A stretch of DNA of 64,000 nt from Janthinobacterium rivuli (GCF_009208735.1 NZ_WFLJ01000012.1:1-64000); one strand, 5' to 3'. Numbered from the stretch's first letter, positions 37,801 through 44,280 are shown. Program-made: numbers and translations. Notes: a model not told the origin generated them from the sequence alone.

Positions 37801-39460
37801 CATGGCCGACAAGGGCGAGCTGCGCAGCCTCGGTTCCATCGTCAGCGCCGGTCCCGGCGAGCGCGGCAATGGCGCCGGCATCGCCGTGGCCGCCGGCGTG
37901 GGGCGCAATGGCCCCGACTATGCGGCCTTCGCGGCGCGCTACCTGGACCCGGCCAAGCTGGCCGACCCGGGCCGTCCGCTGGCCGACCAGGCCGGCAGCG
38001 CCGTGTATGTCTACGGCGGCAAGCTGACCCTGGCCGACTGGCTGCGCGGCCAGTTCGGCTACAAAGGCGACGAGGCGGGCGCTGCCGCCTTCCTCGGCAC
38101 GAAACAGGTGGAACTGGAAAAGGCCGGCCAGCAAACGGGCGGCGTGCGGCGCGACCTGGCGCGCGAATACGCGCAGGTCAGCCAGTTGCACCTGGTGAAC
38201 TGGCTGACGACGCGCTTTGGCGGCGACAGCGGCCTGGGCATCCGCTACGACCCGGCCACCGATGCGCGCAGCTTCTTTGCCGCCTTGCCGAAGGAACAGC
38301 AGCAGGTGTACCTGAGCAATATCTACTTTGCCGAGCTGAAGGCGGCCGGACGCGAGTACAACGATCCGGACGGCGTGCGCCGCGGCAGCTACCTGCGCGG
38401 CCGCGAAGCCATCGCCACCCTCTTCCCCGCGCAGGACAAGGCGGGCAAGAAGATCGAGTACAAGGGCGACCTGACGATGTTCAGCAGCGCGCTGTACACG
38501 GTCAGCGGCTACGGCGGCGTGTTCACCAAGCGGCCGGTCGCGGGCGTGCGCTACCTGAGTCCGCAAGAGTGGGCCGAAGCGGGCCGTCCCGACTATAACG
38601 TGCCTTACGTGACCGTCAACGATGCGGGCATCCACACGGATTTCGGCGGCGACATCGGCATCACGGTGCCGGGCGGCCGCGCGCTGATCGGCGTCGACGG
38701 CGGCTATGCGCCGGGCGAAGGTTCGGGCGTGCTGACGCAGGGACAGGGCGACATCCAGATGTATGCGAAAGACAGCATCCTGCTGGGCCAGAGCCGCATC
38801 TTCACCACCTTCGGCGGCAACATCCTGGCCTGGTCGGCCGCGGGGGACATCAATGCGGGCCGCGGCACCAAGTCCACCGTCGTCTACACGCCGCAGCGCC
38901 GCGCATACGACAGCATCGGCCTCGTCAGCCTGTCGCCGAGCACGCCGACGACGGGCGCCGGCATCGCCACCCTGAACCCGATCCCGGAGGTGCCGCCTGG
39001 CGACATCGACCTGATCGCCCCGCTGGGCACCATCGACGCGGGCGAGGCGGGCATCCGCGTCTCGGGCAACGTCAACCTGGCGGCCTTGCAGGTGGTCAAT
39101 GCGGAAAACATCCAGGTACAGGGCAAGGCTACGGGCGTGCCAACTATCGCCTCGGTGAACGTGGGTGCGCTCAGCAACGCCAGCGCGGCCGCCTCGCAAG
39201 CCGTGACGGCGGCGCAGGACGTGCTGCAGCGCGAACGGGCCGCCACCCGCCAGGCGCAGCCGTCGCTGTTCACGGTGAAGGTGCTGGGCTTTGGCAACGA
39301 GCAGGCGGACGAAGCCGGTGTTGGCAAGCACCAGGGCGGCGAACCGCAGGCGTCCAGCTACCAGCCGGCCGGCGTGGTGCAGGTGCTGGGGGCGGGGCCG
39401 TTGACGGCGCCGCAGCTGCAAGCGCTCACGCCGAACGAGCGGCGCGGTTTACAGCCTTGA
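25823..39460 (+). CDS. Giant filamentous-haemagglutinin-like exoprotein (TpsA)
   Basis: A 4545-residue two-partner-secretion exoprotein, a predicted surface adhesin. An extended signal sequence ends near GGAQAQQ (residue 46). The TPS/haemagglutination domain covers roughly residues 130-380, with ILNWESFNVGKNTTLQF and IVNRNGIVFTGSSQVDTRNL (the second a variant of the NPNGI motif). A very long beta-helical repeat body rich in Gly, Ala and Asp follows. Roughly residues 3930-4430 match the conserved C-terminal DUF3739 of this adhesin group (VVSAGRDIRYSTFYVAGPGQ, TDFGGDIGITVPGGRALIG). No nuclease or deaminase toxin tip or VENN-type junction is seen, so it is not a contact-dependent inhibition protein. 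Only one Cys pair stands out (near 2235). The resemblance to P. aeruginosa PdtA is by context. Confidence 0.92.
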   Translation: MQRSKSVTKHASSSAMAGNRTGHPVRLKPLALAIAMLLQAGGAQAQQPFSGAWFAGKGAQQGTAASTGRLPNGQPATSLNNPLLQQQKAEGKLQQSLNNLLLAARGIAAEQAVQAAARQAALAAGGAPDGLVKGGLQVDSNSLTAGWLNAQGPVQTQADGKTVVKVVQTDDKAILNWESFNVGKNTTLQFDQKSNWSVLNRVNDPLARPSQIQGQIKADGTVMIVNRNGIVFTGSSQVDTRNLAAAAMGMSDSQFKSGLYGKAQGTGAVPTFANDLLLDQNTFKHGKAEGDVVVAAGARIDTRKPQTVTEGGGYVLLAGRGVDNAGAITTPNGQTTLAAGDAIVVRPGQGTDKNQYSSTRGNEVGMLRVAGSDAGAVVNSGLIQSAGGDITLSGNTLRQDGVLLSSTSVNGRGAIHLAAAGDDAKVTMGRGSVSAILIDDNGATALDVQRDTLLKDTGKGTDTPLDRRDQSLVRIVSAGNVEFEGDSLTLATGGQVLVDAARRSHVARDAAIDVSGAVGVKVDMSSNNVLINVQGNEQRDAPGSRDAKYLNNSDVWVDRRDLVLVPAGTNGYATDRWYTAGGLLEVSGYLNTSGHGVGEWAAQGGTVGFGGGEVVTQAGSRINIAGGSLDVQTGMVKQTWLKGADGAMYKLSTAPGDNLYTGLYRGYESTHARWGANTTETYANALIGPRERLENGYTVGRDAGRLIVSTGAAVLEGDIDTSVFQGERQQRKRDDGVDGYKQAQTAAARAGQLIVGKMTPVFDTKTGQLRDSPQAVLDKVQIGKVAGIADGQLLDAALPAARSQTLQLDADWLNGLELGALNIYAYDKLDVNADVRVADGGDIALHATDVALKANVSARGGSIAAGDIVSRYLANAGAVWADGKLVPDNRPTGKAGVRVAPGVRLDARGLWSNLELDPGAVAGLPYVNGGKVTLKSSGGIDLTRGSVIDVSSGAALMGNGSLQGGRGGDITLAVDLPTEKAPTGAMLKLDGELRGHGVKGGGRLVIDSGAAVSIGGQLLDGDVLPGGSSSPLALRLADELLIAKGETIPLAFTLTTSVIKPGQALSKPVVVDVSVQKPLVLGADLLLPPGAHVVINNATYVWEGSIVPAGSVLTVINGLNAGFVVSAAAFPQGLPIVPVTTQYAAGSIATEELRAPPGLVLPAGIVLGRDAAVKPLLALDASLFQSGFADYAITGRDGVAVVKDAHIDVTMPVLRFNPATGHTVAGGTDPGAALELWTPELYQEDARKARLTQRAGANLSLTAGSPHVKGALAVAQGAVIKVDPGRQISLTGNDQITVDGRLDAWGGKIAILPGTFGTGNDVDLPNGKGQATSIWIGDKAVLDVAGRATVATDMRGGRYGRADQGGSIEIGARYKADAASVDAADAFVVVRPGALLDASGAQAALDLPNQGAVNVAGNGGLISLSSYNGIFADGTLRAAAGGAGAAGGTLALALDTPNYGKVDRYNLQGGNVDNVVRVPREMLLAQVQGESALPVDLRAGQQDAALRYGSARLGADRVQAGGFDNLALHVNGMLGFDGDVKLSLGQSLRLSATSLGLAQQPLLDGQDKASSLASQVHLAAPYVRLGTAVRAQKDDYIVPNAVKGSKNLGRGRGMLGVPLVAEDSLLQIDAGMLDIAGEVNMGTRGTIAQSSGADLVVERDAFEQLTLNSRGDMRLSNSAALYQPGNATLVAAQIYPATGDSGMVTVGQSSAIDEYGNIRVTLDPLRTLNIERSTGSATPNQPFSVFGTLSLVAPTINQHGVLRAPLGQINLGAEGYEANTGHVNLLPGSLTSVSAKGLTMPYGGTLDGLSYLYDGNDVVFKGVGNGPEIALTGAAVDVQAGAVLDLSGGGTLTGAAFLAGRGGSTDARLNPLVQMKPNGGFTLPGLNTNPVYAIIPGVQPDVAPLTAEQGAGKPAVGRQITIAAGVPGLAAGTYTLLPSTFALLPGAFRVELNGLAGAVETGGTIAMRNGSFATAAQTGVAGTAFRDVVAQQAILTPADVLRSYSQYNETGYAAFAVAQATRDGVPRAMLERDAKGVRLQLIAPSLHSVENNHTPLMMDGSALYAPAEGGFGGSLLLGTGNHASTRYEVLADGTAPLADFNGVSVHASQINAFGAQRVGIGGMPRVTYSDFATGSNQRANIAAINESAGGIVLRDGAVLKAAEVFLVTARKDDGIILEQGSGINTLGRGKAAWDSRDGYAYLPMGSVLAVSNGWLDMLPAAAPSSESYGPGIIDIGACKKADGACGGSTSLYSEGTIAAVTERAFTLRDNVRYGTRNLVLAMGAINVGSEASLADASARGALPDGLALNQGVLDRLLRGDTGTGAPALESLGLTARNSFNFYDSSQLSTIDAATGKSSLSRLVLNTPAIYGYGGADALARIHTDTLVWQGATNAPGAVVTAGPGTGSGRLQVDAKRIEFGFTPDSRPDTIHKLDRLVLGFGQVALNASEQLTANNKGSLSVYQSQSAWDTATNGYRYSGGDLLINTPLLTGAAGSVNRITAGGDLKVSAPAGAAATTPTNAALAGALGAEVALSGNNVSVDTSVVLPSGKLTLSAERDVLLGDKAKLDLAGRKIDFYDTSKYSWGGDVILDSREGDVRQAAASVIDVSAVNNRAGKLSATATGDAAGSVDLRGTLLGGASGSYDAGGTQVAYAAGGVEIRAQHVGDFAGLNQRLNTGKVYGSRSFQLKQGNLTIGDELKAREVSVSVDGGALTVNGRIDASGEQVGSIRLAGRDGVTIRSGAVLDAHGTLLRTDSYGQVIEAPNRAVIELASPGGRLTLENGARFDLRSGDKGGNYGSIDLNARRLGGATGDDIDIDAAGALNIAGARTVNVNAFWQYKDAPAGAGKDADGRSYQSINQAYLGEKHGDSQAFMVNALANGNLMNSKLRGLRGDANAFHLRPGVEIVSATPGGDLHIDGDIDLSGHRYDGVNPLARLSGVYGSGEAGALVLRAGGKLSVFGSITDGFDTSKLPVTSDDKGWQLVKGRLPWGGEVVVPAANLVTLAEDTYFKSGTSVNFDVPMKAMELRSGTLLAARATLTAELNLPAGSVLGGAVRNADGSVLYAAGTVLPKALTLSSGMQLDAGLRLPGAAKVAAMVWPANVALPFPEGQPRDTGDSVNSVNGVVLASALALDKGSVLPAGTLVKLPGDATMVALRSEDGSGSQGRNLALAPMLAPGSQAWSLRLVGGADTAAADTRALRPHAKDAHLMLADTHYGMGTVKSVVPGTGLPNKYIFSEAAIAEGWPEGEVDISWFGDEANMLESYGYLVIKVADGTPPDYVTTVAPARQPLFSVLRTGTGDLDLLAAGDFDMRSLYGVYTAGTQSASPLVDGKDLFNLPRGLNAKGQLLGALGKDFTAFVDGGSQSLYRAWYPEHGGNLLLRTQGDVKGDTLGTSTQRREDAIGFLNAQQDTSDIGSWLWRQGSGSTGAGVPTAWWINFGTYVARPEGPDLFAGLPVLSGFTGIGTLGGGNVLLQAGGDAGMLTSRADPAGEFAPRSQGLNVAVGSTGRVTPDGKLLLTGGGDLDIRIGGGLNPVAAVRSFDRNGDFANADTRFERQYPTLNSTFTNLRGALRMEAGAVGGVELRFDRADPTESRPYETYTAGTAIASGGPVLVPGDSGVRIDARGDLVLGGTADAGRVKQLGNGSPFNYQGVARTGEGWSWFSLWTPATAIDLFSAGGNLTPTSSWINATIGDNHAPTDARFVMPSVLRAVAASGSLYYGNASLGRLGEGGRVDMPQNGVILAPSPVAPQFVKTGTGQLEMLAADSIHAAGYPITPSGADPRLLPNPFNPGFVGALDQVWYGLLPLHNVSANALAPGALKWFGLTSNGASDAGQQLYPLFSMTPPTVSDYVPAGQLPAHFYANSGDIVGLRTGGIVYRGNLKGVGGALGLWYEGGGAVAVRAGRDIVNSGTPLGSVEGVPDGAAGWTSQAFVGRPDFPDKPVVSGGSSARGNLFVHRHADDVSVVSAGRDIRYSTFYVAGPGQLNVSAGRDLYMADKGELRSLGSIVSAGPGERGNGAGIAVAAGVGRNGPDYAAFAARYLDPAKLADPGRPLADQAGSAVYVYGGKLTLADWLRGQFGYKGDEAGAAAFLGTKQVELEKAGQQTGGVRRDLAREYAQVSQLHLVNWLTTRFGGDSGLGIRYDPATDARSFFAALPKEQQQVYLSNIYFAELKAAGREYNDPDGVRRGSYLRGREAIATLFPAQDKAGKKIEYKGDLTMFSSALYTVSGYGGVFTKRPVAGVRYLSPQEWAEAGRPDYNVPYVTVNDAGIHTDFGGDIGITVPGGRALIGVDGGYAPGEGSGVLTQGQGDIQMYAKDSILLGQSRIFTTFGGNILAWSAAGDINAGRGTKSTVVYTPQRRAYDSIGLVSLSPSTPTTGAGIATLNPIPEVPPGDIDLIAPLGTIDAGEAGIRVSGNVNLAALQVVNAENIQVQGKATGVPTIASVNVGALSNASAAASQAVTAAQDVLQRERAATRQAQPSLFTVKVLGFGNEQADEAGVGKHQGGEPQASSYQPAGVVQVLGAGPLTAPQLQALTPNERRGLQP

Positions 39461-39470
39461 GCGGAGTTTT

Positions 39471-39518
39471 ATGAACATTTGATGACATTCGGCAGTCGCC
39501 GCGCGCGGCGGCTGTCTA
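39471..39518 (+). promoter_or_regulatory. Candidate ECF/PhoB promoter of tpsB
   Basis: ATGAACA-N4-ATGACAT (39471-39488), then GCAGTC (39492-39497), 15 bp, TGTCTA (39513-39518). Order and 15-bp spacing equal those of the tpsA element at 25672-25719. It starts 10 nt after the tpsA stop and about 90 nt before tpsB. Confidence 0.55.
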
Positions 39519-39606
39519 GGCATCAGTAGATCAGCATTAGCAACAAAAAAACGCCGGCCCAGCGCCGCAACACAGGGCAACCGTTTGATTTTAAGGTGAA
39601 TGGAAG

Positions 39607-41244
39607 ATGCGTGAGATGACAAAACAGGGCAAGGGGGCGGCACCCGCGGTACCCGCGACCGCCTTGACGATGCTGTGCCTGGCCATGCTGGCGTTGCCCG
39701 GCATGGCGCGCGCGCAGGACGCGGTCCCGGCGGCCGCTCCCGTGGCCGCACCGGAACGGCAGGTGACGATCGAGGAATACCTGGTGCGCGGCAATACCGT
39801 GCTCGATGCGCGTGCCATCGAAGAGGCGGTCACGCCCTTCCTGGGGCCGGGCCGCACCCTGAAGGACGTGGAAGGGGCGCGCGACGCCCTCGTTGCTGCC
39901 TATCAAGCGCGCGGCTACCAGTCCGTCTATGTGGACTTGCCGGAGCAGCAAGTGGAGCAGGGCGTGGTGGTGCTGCAGGTGAGCGAAACGAAGGTGGGAC
40001 GCTTGCGCGTCGTCGGTGCGCAATACAACTCGCCGCTCGACGTGCGCCAGCAAGTGCCGGCCCTGACGGAAGGCAAGGTGCCCGACTTTACGCAGGCGCA
40101 AGTGGAACTGACGGCCTTGAACCGGGGACCCAAGCGCCAGGTGATGCCGCTGGTCAAGCAGGGCAGCCTGCCCGGCACCATGGACGTGGACTTGAAAGTG
40201 GATGACAGCAGCCCGTGGCGCGCCAGCGTCGGCTTGAACAACGATTACAGCGCCGATACCAAAAAATTGCGCACCAGTATGTCGGTCGGTCACGACAACC
40301 TGTGGCAGATGGGGCATAGCGCCACCATCAGCTTTTTCGGCACGCCGGGCGACCTGAACCAGACCAAGGTGTGGTCCGCCTCGTACGTGGCGCCCATCGG
40401 CACGCAGGGCTGGAGCGTGGAAGCGACCGGCTACCAGTCGAACAGCAACGTGGCCAGCACGGGCGGCACCAGCGTGCTGGGCAAGGGCCACGCGCTGGGC
40501 ATGAAAGTCAACTACACGGTGCCCAACAGCGGCATCTGGTGGCACAGCTTTTCTGCCGGCATCGATTTCAAGGATAACCAGGAAGCCTTGAAGCTCAATG
40601 GCACGGGCAGCAATATTCCGCTCAAGTACGTGCCCCTGAGCGTGTCGTATAACGGCTTTGCGCAGACGGATGCGGCGACGTACGGCCTGGGCCTGTCGCT
40701 GGTGGCCGGCACGCGCGCTTCGTTCGGCTACGGCAGCGACAGCGCCGCCTATGACAACAAGCGCTACAAGGCTTCGCCCAGCTTCCTCGTGCTGAAGGGC
40801 GACGCCAACGCCACCTACACCCTGGGCAGCGGCGCGCAGCTGCATGGCCGCATGTCGGGCCAGCTGGCCGACGCGGCGCTCGTGTCGGGCGAGCAGATGG
40901 CCGCCGGCGGCGCCAATTCCGTGCGCGGCTACCTGTCGGCCGAAGCGACGGGCGACTATGGCATTTCCGGCACCGTCGAATGGCGCACGCCCCAGCTGAC
41001 GTATTTCAGCCGCCTGGAAAACTGGCGCCTGTTTGCCTTCGCCGATGGCGCGCGCCTGCGCCTGCGCGACCCGATGATCGAGCAGAAAGACCTGTTCGGC
41101 CTGGCGTCCGTGGGCGTGGGCAGCAGCTTCCAGTTCCTGCGCTACCTGAACGGCCGCATCGATTTCGCTTACCCGCTGCGCGATGGCCCGCGCACGCACA
41201 AACACGTGCGCCGCATCAATTTCAACCTGTCGGCCAGCTACTGA
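39607..41244 (+). CDS. TpsB transporter (ShlB/FhaC/HecB family)
   Basis: A 545-residue outer-membrane Omp85-superfamily pore that exports the TpsA partner. Signal peptide to about residue 37 (ARAQD). The two POTRA domains span about 48-200, beginning VTIEEYLVRGNTVLDARAIE and with QARGYQSVYVDLPEQ-type sequence (here AYQARGYQSVYVDLPEQQ). The 16-strand barrel follows, with the conserved L6 loop motif VRGY at residues 439-442 and an aromatic end ...NLSASY. It follows tpsA by 146 nt and has its own upstream promoter-like element. Lone placement after such a large tpsA makes the pairing secure. Confidence 0.94.
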   Translation: MREMTKQGKGAAPAVPATALTMLCLAMLALPGMARAQDAVPAAAPVAAPERQVTIEEYLVRGNTVLDARAIEEAVTPFLGPGRTLKDVEGARDALVAAYQARGYQSVYVDLPEQQVEQGVVVLQVSETKVGRLRVVGAQYNSPLDVRQQVPALTEGKVPDFTQAQVELTALNRGPKRQVMPLVKQGSLPGTMDVDLKVDDSSPWRASVGLNNDYSADTKKLRTSMSVGHDNLWQMGHSATISFFGTPGDLNQTKVWSASYVAPIGTQGWSVEATGYQSNSNVASTGGTSVLGKGHALGMKVNYTVPNSGIWWHSFSAGIDFKDNQEALKLNGTGSNIPLKYVPLSVSYNGFAQTDAATYGLGLSLVAGTRASFGYGSDSAAYDNKRYKASPSFLVLKGDANATYTLGSGAQLHGRMSGQLADAALVSGEQMAAGGANSVRGYLSAEATGDYGISGTVEWRTPQLTYFSRLENWRLFAFADGARLRLRDPMIEQKDLFGLASVGVGSSFQFLRYLNGRIDFAYPLRDGPRTHKHVRRINFNLSASY

Positions 41245-41300
41245 CGGGCCAGCTCACCAGCACTGCACTTTTTTAGACTTTTCTTCGGAGAATCACTGTC

Positions 41301-43091
41301 ATGCAACGTTTTCGACGTCTCTTATTCTTGCTCACGATCCTGGGCACGCTCGTTCCCGGCCTGGCGCATGCCTGGTGGCAGCCCGACTGGGCTTACCGCA
41401 AACCCGTCACCGTCGACGCCGGCCCGAAGGCGGGCGCCGTGGGCGGCGATCCTGGCCGTATTCCCGTGCTGCTGCGCTTGCATTCGGGTAACTTCAACTT
41501 CGAAGGCGTCAGCGACAATGGCGCCGACCTGCGCTTCGTGGCGGGCGACGACAAGACGGTGCTGAACCACCAGATCGAGCAATTCAACCCGCTGCTGGGC
41601 ATCGCCCTGATCTGGGTCGACGTGCCGGCACTGACGGCCGGTACGCCGCAGCAGCTGTGGATGTACTACGGCAATCCGAAGGCGCCCGCGTCCGGCAACG
41701 GCCAGCGTACCTTCGACCCCGATTACAGCCTCGTGTACCACTTCACCGAGCCTGGCGTACCCTCGCGCGACAGCACCGCCTACGGCAACCATGCCCAGAC
41801 GGCCGTGCCGGCGCTGGACGGTTCCGTCATCGGCGCCGGCGCCCGCCTGGGTACGGCGCCATTGATGCTGCCGGCCTCGCCTTCGCTGGCGCTGGCCGCC
41901 GGCGCGCCGTTCACCTTTTCCGCCTGGGTGCGTCCCGACAACCTGGGCCCGCAGCAAGTGCTGTATGCGCGCCGCGACGGCGCCAATGAATTGCTGATCG
42001 GCGTCGACCAGGGCGTGCCCTTCGTGCAGGTGAATGGCCAGCGCAGCAAGCCGGGCCAGCCGATCCAGGCCGCGCAATGGTCGCACCTGGCCGTCAAGGC
42101 CGACAAGGCCAACGTGGCCCTGTACGTGGGCGGCCGTCCGGCCGTGTCGCTGGCCACCGCGCTGCCGGCATTCACCAGCGCCGCTTCGGTGGGTGCCGAT
42201 GCGCCGCCGGTCGCCACCGGCACCGCCACCCTGAACAACTTCACGGGCGCCATCGACGAGCTGCGCCTGTCGCGCACGGCCCGTCCCGATGCCCTGCTGC
42301 TGGCCGACGCCGTCTCGCAAGGTTCCGAATCGCGCCTGGCCGTGTTTGGCGCCGATGAACAGCAGGCCGGCAAAAGCCATTTCGGATTCATCATCGCCGC
42401 CATGCCGCTCGACGCGTGGATCGTCGTCGGCGTGCTGGGCCTGATGATGGTCTTGTCGTGGATCATCATGATCGGCAAGGGCCGCAGCTATGGCGCCATC
42501 TCGCGCGCGAATGCGCAATTCATGCAGTCGTTCCACGAAGCGGCCGGCGCGCCGCTGGACCACCTGGCGCGCAACGGCAAGCTGAGCGCTTCCGTGAAGA
42601 CGGATTCCTCGCTGTGGCGCCTGTACGACGTGGCCATCGACGAGATGCGCCGCCGCCACGACCGCGGCTACGACCTGAACGCCGTGTCCAACGCGACCAT
42701 CGGCGCCATCCGCGCCGCCATGGATGGCGTGATGGTGCGCGAAAGCGAGCGCATGTCGAAACGCATGATCTGGCTCTCCACCACCATCGAAGGCGCGCCA
42801 TACGTTGGCCTGTTCGGCACCGTGATCGGCATCATGCTGGTGTTCGTCGTGGCGGCCATGGCCGGCGCCGTGGACATCAACTCGGTGGCGCCGGGCATGG
42901 CGGCAGCGCTGCTGTGTACGGCGGCGGGCCTGGGCGTGGCGATTCCCGCCCTGTTCGGCTACAACTGGCTGTCCTCGCGTTCGGACGCCATCGTCGCCGA
43001 CATGGCCGTCTTCGTCGATGAATTCGCCACGCGTCTGGCGGAAGAGCAGGGCGACGGACGCCAGATGCGTCCCGCGCTGCATCAGGCGTGA
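41301..43091 (+). CDS. DUF2341-LamG-ExbB fusion (MotA/TolQ/ExbB proton channel)
   Basis: A 596-residue fusion. Residues 1-25 are a signal peptide. Residues 29-150 form a DUF2341 domain (WQPDWAYRKPVTVDAG, LWMYYGNPKAPASG). Residues 160-345 form a concanavalin/LamG-like jelly roll (FTFSAWVRPDNLGPQQVLYA, IDELRLSRTARPDALLLADA). A membrane segment at about 370-392 is followed by a cytosolic region and two further spans at about 500-522 and 532-555 with GLFGTVIGIMLVF and AAALLCTAAGLGVAIPA, the ExbB/TolQ channel signature. So a periplasmic, possibly glycan-binding, module is built onto the motor subunit. The next genes encode ExbD and TonB. In P. aeruginosa the pdtB gene is likewise followed by exbB2/exbD2. 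Confidence 0.9.
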   Translation: MQRFRRLLFLLTILGTLVPGLAHAWWQPDWAYRKPVTVDAGPKAGAVGGDPGRIPVLLRLHSGNFNFEGVSDNGADLRFVAGDDKTVLNHQIEQFNPLLGIALIWVDVPALTAGTPQQLWMYYGNPKAPASGNGQRTFDPDYSLVYHFTEPGVPSRDSTAYGNHAQTAVPALDGSVIGAGARLGTAPLMLPASPSLALAAGAPFTFSAWVRPDNLGPQQVLYARRDGANELLIGVDQGVPFVQVNGQRSKPGQPIQAAQWSHLAVKADKANVALYVGGRPAVSLATALPAFTSAASVGADAPPVATGTATLNNFTGAIDELRLSRTARPDALLLADAVSQGSESRLAVFGADEQQAGKSHFGFIIAAMPLDAWIVVGVLGLMMVLSWIIMIGKGRSYGAISRANAQFMQSFHEAAGAPLDHLARNGKLSASVKTDSSLWRLYDVAIDEMRRRHDRGYDLNAVSNATIGAIRAAMDGVMVRESERMSKRMIWLSTTIEGAPYVGLFGTVIGIMLVFVVAAMAGAVDINSVAPGMAAALLCTAAGLGVAIPALFGYNWLSSRSDAIVADMAVFVDEFATRLAEEQGDGRQMRPALHQA

Positions 43092-43105
43092 GGGGGCGCA
43101 TAACC

Positions 43106-43516
43106 ATGGCCACCTCCGCCAAGTTTACCCCCCGCAAGCGTAGCGGCGGCATCAACATCACGCCCTTCGTCGACGTGCTGCTGGTGGTGCTGGTGATCTT
43201 CATCTTGACCAGCAATGCCAGCATTCCCGGCATCAAGGTCGACCTGCCCAAGGCCAGCTCGGCCATGGCGCTGGAAAAACCGAAGACCAAGGCCATCACC
43301 ATCGACAACGCGGGCCAGGTCTTCCTCGATGCCTATCCCGTCACCCTGCCCGAGCTGGAAGAGCGCCTGCGCACGGAAAAGGCCCTGACGCCCGACTTCC
43401 CCGTGATCGTGCGCGGTGACGCCGCCGTGCAATACGCGAAAGTGGTCGAAGTGCTCGACTTGCTGCGCCGGATCGACCTGAACCAGGTGGGCCTGGTGAC
43501 CGGCAAGCCGGCATGA
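43106..43516 (+). CDS. exbD: ExbD/TolR family biopolymer transport protein
   Basis: A 136-residue single-span protein of the TonB motor. It has the diagnostic INITPFVDVLLVVLVIFI segment (residues about 15-35) with the conserved membrane Asp, then a periplasmic ExbD fold (FPVIVRGDAAVQYAKVVEVL). ATG 43106 is preferred over the in-frame GTG 43088 because AGGGGG lies 9 nt before it. It starts 14 nt after the ExbB-fusion stop. Confidence 0.93.
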   Translation: MATSAKFTPRKRSGGINITPFVDVLLVVLVIFILTSNASIPGIKVDLPKASSAMALEKPKTKAITIDNAGQVFLDAYPVTLPELEERLRTEKALTPDFPVIVRGDAAVQYAKVVEVLDLLRRIDLNQVGLVTGKPA

Positions 43517-43526
43517 GGAGCGCAAG

Positions 43527-44243
43527 GTGAAGCGTGACGACATGATGAAGATGGCCGCCTCGGAATCGTCGGGCGCGGCGCAGTGGTGGCGCCGCTGGGG
43601 CGGCGTAGCCGGCGGCGTGCTGCTGGCCGGCGCGCTGGCCGCGCTGGTCTGGTATTTGCTGTCGGACACGGCGGCCACCAAGCGTGAAGTGGCGGCCCCG
43701 CCGATGCTGATGCTGCCACCCCCGCCGCCACCGCCGCCGGAACCGGAAAAACTGCCGGAACCGACGCCCGACAAGGTGGTGCCGGAAGTGTCGGAGCCGG
43801 AACCGACGCCGGCCGACAAGCCCATGGATGACGCGCCGGAAAGCCCGTCGCCGGACAAGGGCGACCCCGTCACCATCGATGGCGCGGCGCAGGCCGGCAG
43901 CGACGCCTTCGGCATCCAGGCCGGACGCGGCGGCGGCATGACGGGCGGCGGTGGTGGCGGCGGCCTCGGCGCGGGATCGTATGGCCGCTATGTGGCCAAC
44001 GCGCTGCAGCTGGCCTTTGCCCGCGACCCGCGCACGCGCCAGCTGGCGTTCAGCGATATCCGCGTCGACCTGTGGCTCGATACGGAAGGCAAGACGACGA
44101 AGGTGCAGCTGGTGCAAGGCACGGGCAATGCGCAGACGGATGAGCAAGTGCTGGCCATGGTGCGCGACTTCCGCGCCGATGAGCGGCCACCGGCGTCGCT
44201 GCGTTTCCCGGCCCGCGTGTCGATCAAGGGCCGCCGGCCATAG
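43527..44243 (+). CDS. TonB-type energy transducer
   Basis: A 238-residue TonB family protein. One membrane anchor at about residues 25-46, then a Pro/Glu-rich periplasm-spanning stretch (MLPPPPPPPPEPEKLPEP), a Gly-rich hinge and a TonB-C domain (about 150-236) with VRVDLWLDTEGKTT-like sequence (IRVDLWLDTEGKTTKVQLV). The GTG start has GAGGAG just upstream. It lacks the YP motif typical of E. coli TonB. It follows exbD by 10 nt, so ExbB-ExbD-TonB form one dedicated motor. Its C-terminal domain resembles that of the STN protein at 23418. Confidence 0.88.
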   Translation: MKRDDMMKMAASESSGAAQWWRRWGGVAGGVLLAGALAALVWYLLSDTAATKREVAAPPMLMLPPPPPPPPEPEKLPEPTPDKVVPEVSEPEPTPADKPMDDAPESPSPDKGDPVTIDGAAQAGSDAFGIQAGRGGGMTGGGGGGGLGAGSYGRYVANALQLAFARDPRTRQLAFSDIRVDLWLDTEGKTTKVQLVQGTGNAQTDEQVLAMVRDFRADERPPASLRFPARVSIKGRRP

Positions 44244-44280
44244 CGCCCCCAACTCATATTAATTTTTTTCGAGAGAAACA

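Noticed and set aside
38900..39460. Contact-dependent inhibition toxin end on the TpsA protein
   Set aside because: The C-terminus is the ordinary DUF3739-adhesin tail and the next gene is tpsB, not an immunity gene.
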